Source of the DNA: Microbacterium sp. UFMG61
GTDB taxonomy: Bacteria; Actinomycetota; Actinomycetes; Actinomycetales; Microbacteriaceae
NCBI RefSeq assembly: GCF_015354505.1
Contig: NZ_JACAFP010000014.1
Coordinates: 1 to 64,000 of the forward strand
Direction of reading: 5' to 3'
Length of the DNA: 64,000 bases
A program made the position numbers and the translations under genes. Every line of letters begins with the position of its first letter. Positions within the stretch are counted from its first letter, which is position 1. The notes beneath the pieces were generated by a model. It was not told the DNA's origin. It made no database searches and worked only from the letters and a program-made list of their open reading frames with translations. Of the stretch, positions 62,354 to 64,000 are shown piece after piece.

Positions 62354-63570
62354 CCGCGATCCTCGTCATCAACAGCGGGTCGTCCTCGCTCAAGTACAGC
62401 CTGCTCGACATCGAGAACGAGAACGAGCTGGCGAGCGGCCTGATCGAGCGCATCGGACAGGATGCCAGCGCGATCACCCACACCGTGCGACCCGACACGA
62501 CGGCGGATGCGGTCGTCACCATGCTCGATGCGTCGTACGAGGACGAGCGGCCCGTGGCCGACCACGCAGCCGCCTTCTCGGTCATGCTCGAGCAGTTCGA
62601 GACCCACGGCCCGTCGCTCGTCGAACGCGCCCCGGCCGCCGTCGGTCACCGCGTGGTCCACGGCGGCGCGCGCTTCTACGCGCCCACCCTGGTGACGCGC
62701 AACGTCGAGGAGCAGATCGAGGAGCTCGCGGTGCTCGCCCCGCTGCACAACCCCGCGAACCTCGCCGGCATCCTCGCGGCGAAGGCCGTGTTCGCCGACG
62801 TGCCGCACGTCGCGGTGTTCGACACGGCGTTCCACCAGACGCTGCCGCCCGCGGCCTACACCTACGCGATCGACGCCGAGCTCGCGGCGCAGCATCGCGT
62901 GCGGCGCTACGGGTTCCACGGCACGAGCCACCAGTACGTGAGCGAGTCGGCGGCGGCGTTCCTCGGGCGCGACCTGAGCACGCTGCGTCAGCTCGTGTTC
63001 CACCTCGGCAACGGGGCCTCGGTCACCGCGATCGACGGCGGGCGCTCGGTCGAGACCTCGATGGGCCTCACGCCGCTCGAGGGTCTCGTCATGGGAACGC
63101 GCTCGGGCGATCTCGACCCCGCGGCGCTTGTGCACCTGTCGCGCCGCGCCGGCTACTCGATCGACGATCTCGACGCGCTGCTGAACTCGCGCAGCGGCCT
63201 CAAGGGACTCGCCGGACGCAGCGACATGCGCGACATCCTCGCCGGTCGCGATGCCGGAGACGCCGCGGCCACCCTGGCGTTCGACGTGTACATCCATCGA
63301 CTCCGCGCGTACGCGGGCTCGTACATCGCGCAGCTCGGCGGTGTCGACGTCATCTCGTTCACCGCGGGGGTCGGCGAGAACGCCGCGCCTGTGCGTGCCG
63401 AGGCCATGGCGACGCTCGGGTTCGCCGGCGTCGAGCTGGATCACGGACGCAACGCGGCGCGGGAGCGCGGCATCCGCCGCATCTCGACCGACGCCTCACC
63501 CGTCACGGTGCTCGTGGTGCCCACGAACGAGGAGCTCGAGATCGCGCGGCAGACCGCCCGGATGCTCTGA
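62350..63570 (+). CDS. ackA: Acetate kinase
   Basis: A 406-residue acetate kinase making ATP and acetate from acetyl phosphate. The N-terminal phosphate loop ILVINSGSSSLKYSLLD, VGHRVVHGGARFY and FHGTSHQYVSE signatures are all present, as is the ATPase motif FHLGNGASVTAIDGG. GTG start overlaps the pta stop. With PoxB it determines acetate overflow in this organism. Confidence 0.96.
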   Translation: MTAILVINSGSSSLKYSLLDIENENELASGLIERIGQDASAITHTVRPDTTADAVVTMLDASYEDERPVADHAAAFSVMLEQFETHGPSLVERAPAAVGHRVVHGGARFYAPTLVTRNVEEQIEELAVLAPLHNPANLAGILAAKAVFADVPHVAVFDTAFHQTLPPAAYTYAIDAELAAQHRVRRYGFHGTSHQYVSESAAAFLGRDLSTLRQLVFHLGNGASVTAIDGGRSVETSMGLTPLEGLVMGTRSGDLDPAALVHLSRRAGYSIDDLDALLNSRSGLKGLAGRSDMRDILAGRDAGDAAATLAFDVYIHRLRAYAGSYIAQLGGVDVISFTAGVGENAAPVRAEAMATLGFAGVELDHGRNAARERGIRRISTDASPVTVLVVPTNEELEIARQTARML

Positions 63571-63717
63571 CGTGCGCTGACCGCTGAAGACCCGGCCGCC
63601 GAAGACCCGACCACCCGAATCCCGTTCGGGGGTTACCGCCGACGCCCCACCGCAACTACGCTTGCACAGTGGCACGGAGAGGTGCCGGAACCCCTCGTCC
63701 TTCTCCTGGAGGCTCCT

Positions 63718-64000
63718 GTGCCCGAAGCACTGCCCGATCTGCTCCGCGCCGACGGTGTCCTGTTCGACCTCGACGGCGTGCTGACGCCCACGGCCGAGGT
63801 GCACATGCGCGCCTGGAAGGTCGTGTTCGACGACGTGTTCGCCCGTTGGGGCATCGAACCGCCGTACACCGATGCCGACTACTTCGACTACGTCGACGGC
63901 AAGAAGCGCTACGACGGCGTGGCGAGCCTGCTGCACAGCCGCAACGTCGAGGTGCCGTGGGGGGCGGTCGACGATCCTCCCGAGGCGGAGACGATCTGCG
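63718..64000 (+). CDS. HAD-superfamily hydrolase, beta-phosphoglucomutase-like (5' part)
   Basis: The first 94 codons of a gene cut by the window end. The start is GTG after CTGGAGG. The nucleophile motif is VLFDLDGVLTPTAEVHMRAW, with two Asp and the Thr typical of the beta-phosphoglucomutase/phosphatase branch, followed by FDYVDGKKRYDGVASLL of the cap. The Arg-centred cap sequence fits actinobacterial trehalose-linked phosphatases as well as sugar phosphomutases. The 147-bp gap before it contains no gene. Confidence 0.85.
   Translation, partial: MPEALPDLLRADGVLFDLDGVLTPTAEVHMRAWKVVFDDVFARWGIEPPYTDADYFDYVDGKKRYDGVASLLHSRNVEVPWGAVDDPPEAETIC

Overview
The window is 64 kb of high-GC actinobacterial chromosome. 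Gene families and their order (tRNA-Trp-secE-nusG-rplK-rplA, a lysE/LysR pair, class-specific NusG and HSP90 forms, heavy GTG start use, ATGA/GTGA overlaps) suggest Microbacteriaceae. A complete daptide-type RiPP cluster, a class first described from Microbacterium paraoxydans, makes Microbacterium the best guess. No taxonomic computation was possible.

Layout. 1-7.4 kb: amine catabolism on the + strand (APC permease fragment, flavin amine oxidase, universal stress protein, second APC permease, two aldehyde dehydrogenases), fitting putrescine to 4-aminobutyrate to succinate. 7.4-9.9 kb: minus-strand dedA-histidine kinase-LuxR regulator operon. 10-12 kb: pyruvate:quinone oxidoreductase. 12-16.6 kb: minus-strand HSP90-like chaperone and TPR protein. 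16.8-19.7 kb: tRNA-Trp, secE, nusG, rplK, rplA with terminators. 19.8-23.7 kb: polar amino acid ABC importer, LysE exporter and divergent LysR regulator. 23.9-27.0 kb: a SipW/TasA-like surface protein operon including an LAATG cell-wall protein. 27-31 kb: YqaJ-type nuclease, glucose-6-phosphate dehydrogenase, GH15 hydrolase. 31-32.3 kb: rplJ-rplL with leader. 32.4-37.2 kb: LacI regulator and a divergent sugar ABC importer with palindromic operators. 37.3-42.7 kb: cystathionine beta-synthase, cystathionine gamma-synthase, MFS exporter, PAP2 phosphatase, GNAT, followed by tRNA-Ser.

43.0-52.95 kb is the accessory highlight: a kinase-like gene, then an 11-gene daptide cluster. It encodes a RiPP recognition protein, an aminotransferase, an iron-ADH-like dehydrogenase, three short precursor peptides each ending in Thr, a methyltransferase, an intramembrane metalloprotease, and an ABC ATPase with two membrane subunits. 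From knowledge of the class, the C-terminal Thr is oxidatively decarboxylated, transaminated and dimethylated to give a positively charged C terminus. The kinase-like gene upstream carries the same promoter motif as the first cluster gene, although it lies outside the operon.

53-64 kb returns to core functions: trhO, a MoxR-DUF58-transglutaminase operon, 4.5S SRP RNA beside a decayed helicase remnant, rhomboid protease, a lysozyme-fold-like protein, pta-ackA and the start of a HAD phosphatase. No CRISPR array, integrase or insertion sequence was seen, and no gene-free stretch exceeds 300 bases.
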